Source: an uncultured Actinomycetes bacterium | GTDB lineage: Bacteria; Actinomycetota; Thermoleophilia; Gaiellales; F1-60-MAGs149 | Length of the DNA stretch: 9,408 bases | Assembly (NCBI GenBank): GCA_903873565.1 | Contig: CAIQOY010000293.1 | Span: 1-9,408 of the forward strand | Direction: 5' to 3' | In this document: one piece after another, positions 7,907 to 9,408 of the stretch | Layout: each line of letters starts with the position of its first letter | How positions within the stretch are numbered: position 1 is the stretch's first letter | The notes under the pieces: generated by a model | What the model was told of the DNA's origin: nothing | What the model saw: the letters and a program-made list of their open reading frames with translations, nothing else | Database searches by the model: none | Translations under genes and position numbers: made by a program

Positions 7907-8619
7907 TGTCCGACAAGCGCTTCTCCTACGCGAGCACGGGCCTCGTCCGCGCCGAGGCGCGGCACGTGCGCTCCTCGCCGCGCAAGGTGCGCCTCGTGCT
8001 CGAGGACATCCGCGGCCGCAGCGTCCTCGACGCGCGCCGCCAGCTCCTGTTCTCGCCGCGCGCCGCGGCCAAGGACGTCGAGCTCGTCCTGCGCTCCGCC
8101 GTCACCAACGCCGAGGTCAACCACGGGCTCTCGCCCGACGACCTCGTGGTGCACGCCGCCTACGCCGATGAGGGCTTCACGATCAAGCGCTTCAAGCCGC
8201 GCGCCCGCGGCCGCGCCAGCCGCATCCGCAAGCGCACCTCGCACATCGTGATCCTGCTGCGCTCGACGACGGGCGAGATCGTCGCGCAGGTGGGGGCCAC
8301 CGAGGCCGCCGCCGCGCCGAAGAAGGCGTCGTCGGACTCGTCCCGCGCCAAGCGCGTCGCCGCCTCGAAGCAGGCGCAGGGCGCCGAGGTCGAGACCGCG
8401 GCCGCCGCCGCGGCCGAGGAGGCCGTCGCCGAGCCCGCCGCCGAGGCGGCCGAGGCCCCGGCCAAGCCGAAGCGCGCCGCCAAGCCGAAGGCCGAGGGCG
8501 ACAAGCCCGCCGCAAGGAAGCCGCGCGCCCCCAAGGCCGCGGGCGAGGGCGACGCCGAGAAGAAGCCGGCGCCCAAGAAGCGCACGCCGAAGAAGACCGA
8601 CGACGGGGAGAAGGCCTGA
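7906..8619 (+). CDS. rplV: 50S ribosomal protein L22 (uL22) with long C-terminal tail
   Basis: L22 binds 23S rRNA and its beta-hairpin lines the exit tunnel near macrolide sites. The total of 237 residues is about twice the usual 110-120. Residues 1-14 precede the core; the core starts near VRAEARHVRSSPRKVRLV (14-31) and includes the tunnel hairpin KRFKPRARGRASRIRKRTSHIVILL (94-118), all intact. From about residue 131 to 237 the sequence is low-complexity A/K/P/E, first Ala/Glu-rich and then Lys/Pro/Ala-rich, like a histone H1 tail. I chose ATG 7906, which overlaps the rpsS TGA, with GAGG (7894-7897) 8 nt before. The tail is in the same open frame and ends at a TGA that overlaps the next start in the usual way, so it is not a frameshift artefact. 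L22 identity is firm; the tail's role is unknown. Confidence 0.96.
   Translation: MSDKRFSYASTGLVRAEARHVRSSPRKVRLVLEDIRGRSVLDARRQLLFSPRAAAKDVELVLRSAVTNAEVNHGLSPDDLVVHAAYADEGFTIKRFKPRARGRASRIRKRTSHIVILLRSTTGEIVAQVGATEAAAAPKKASSDSSRAKRVAASKQAQGAEVETAAAAAAEEAVAEPAAEAAEAPAKPKRAAKPKAEGDKPAARKPRAPKAAGEGDAEKKPAPKKRTPKKTDDGEKA
8296..8616 (+). other. Low-complexity Ala/Lys/Glu/Pro-rich C-terminal tail of L22
   Basis: These 107 codons follow the L22 core. The first half is acidic/alanine (TEAAAA, EVETAAAAAAEEAVAEPAAEAAEAPA). The second half is basic/proline with repeated AKPKR/AKPKA, ARKPRAPKA and APKKRTPKK units. GCCAAGCCGAAG occurs twice near 8461-8491, which points to slippage or short duplication as the origin. 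The predicted tail is disordered, with an acidic-then-basic charge layout. Confidence 0.8.
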
Positions 8620-9408
8620 TGGGTCAGAAGGTGCATCCTGGCGGCCTTCGCGTGGGGATCATCCACGACTGGAAGTCGAACTGGTGCTCGGACCGCGAGT
8701 TCTCCCGCTACCTCGGCGAGGACATCCGGATCCGCGAGCACATCCACAAGAAGCTGAGCCACGCGGGCCTCTCGGACATCCACATCCGCAAGGACTCGCA
8801 GAAGATCACGATCGACATCTACACGGCCCGCCCGGGCATCGTGATCGGCAAGTCCGGCGTCGAGGTGGACGCGCTGCGCAAGGAGGTCCACGCGATCACC
8901 GGCCGCGCCGTCCAGATCAACATCAACGAGATCAAGCGCCCCGAGCTCGACGCGCGCCTGATGGCGCAGTCGGTCGCGGAGCAGCTGCAGAACCGCGTCG
9001 CCTTCCGCCGCGCGATGAAGCGCTCGATGCAGTCCGCGGTGCGCTCCGGCGCCCAGGGCGTCCGCATCAAGTGCGGCGGCCGCCTCGGCGGCGGCGAGAT
9101 GAGCCGCACCGAGCAGTACTCGGAGGGCCGCGTGCCCCTGCAGACGCTGCGCGCGGACATCGACTACGGCTTCGCCGAGGCCAAGACCACCTACGGCCGC
9201 ATCGGCGTCAAGGTCTGGATCAACAAGGGCGAGATCATGCCCGAGGGCTACGAGTCCGACGACCAGGGCGCCACGCGCCTCGGCGAGGTCGACGCCCGCC
9301 GCCGCAAGGGCGGCGCCAAGGGCGCGATCGAGGAGCTCGGCCCCGCGCGCCCCGCGCGGCGCCGCGGCCCCGGCGGCGACCGTGCCGGCGGCGGCGAGCG
9401 CGGCGACC
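8619..9408 (+). CDS. rpsC: 30S ribosomal protein S3 (uS3), 3'-truncated by window edge
   Basis: S3 lies at the mRNA entry channel and contributes to mRNA helicase activity. The ATG at 8619 shares its A with the rplV TGA (TGATG). GGGGAG (8605-8610) precedes it by 8 nt. The frame MGQKVHPGGLRVGI... is open to the window end, giving 263 residues without a stop. The KH domain has RPGIVIGKSG (71-80), with the GxxG loop read as GKSG. RRAMKRSMQSA begins at residue 130, so the E. coli helicase residues Arg131, Arg132 and Lys135 correspond to Arg130, Arg131 and Lys134. The C-terminal domain RLGGGEMSRTEQYSEGRVPLQT and VWINKGE is complete by residue 205. After that comes an unusual Arg/Gly-rich tail still running at the edge. 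Early codons (GGT, CAT, CCT, CTT) are softer than the rest. Confidence 0.96.
   Translation, partial: MGQKVHPGGLRVGIIHDWKSNWCSDREFSRYLGEDIRIREHIHKKLSHAGLSDIHIRKDSQKITIDIYTARPGIVIGKSGVEVDALRKEVHAITGRAVQININEIKRPELDARLMAQSVAEQLQNRVAFRRAMKRSMQSAVRSGAQGVRIKCGGRLGGGEMSRTEQYSEGRVPLQTLRADIDYGFAEAKTTYGRIGVKVWINKGEIMPEGYESDDQGATRLGEVDARRRKGGAKGAIEELGPARPARRRGPGGDRAGGGERGD

Overview
The window is a very GC-rich bacterial chromosomal segment. It holds the end of one surface-type protein gene followed by an almost gapless run of twelve translation genes on the + strand: rpsL, rpsG, fusA, tuf, rpsJ, rplC, rplD, rplW, rplB, rpsS, rplV and rpsC. The third codon position is nearly always G or C. Gene order, protein lengths and the style of the first gene (a C1q-like domain after glycine/serine/alanine repeats) suggest a high-GC actinobacterium, possibly Thermoleophilia/Solirubrobacterales. 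That placement comes from memory of the families, not from a search, and is moderate at best.

Layout. 1-525: C-terminal part of a C1q/TNF-like repeat protein whose start lies left of the window. 526-719: the only real non-coding region. It holds weak hairpins that might end the upstream transcript, a plausible sigma-70-type promoter (616-644), and a leader of about 70 nt with two compact hairpins and a helix that could cover the rpsL ribosome binding site. 720-4915: the str operon (S12, S7, EF-G, EF-Tu). 4921-9408: the beginning of the S10 operon (S10, L3, L4, L23, L2, S19, L22, S3), with rpsC cut by the window edge.

The str and S10 operons are physically fused: only 5 nt separate the tuf stop from the rpsJ start. 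Of the eleven junctions between the twelve genes, six are start/stop overlaps of 1 or 4 nt and four are gaps of 3-5 nt. Only fusA-tuf has a real spacer (55 nt). The whole block could be one long transcript from the rpsL promoter, with extensive translational coupling. The products are parts of one machine: small-subunit decoding and head proteins (S12, S7, S10, S19, S3), large-subunit peptidyl-transferase and exit-tunnel proteins (L2, L3, L4, L22, L23), and the two elongation GTPases.

This is mostly a textbook housekeeping locus and I see no new biological system in it. The points worth a second look are a sharp codon-usage break inside the C1q-like gene, the structured rpsL leader, TTG starts on the first gene of each ancestral operon (rpsL and rpsJ), an arginine-codon switch at the tuf/rpsJ seam, and long low-complexity C-terminal tails on L22 and S3.
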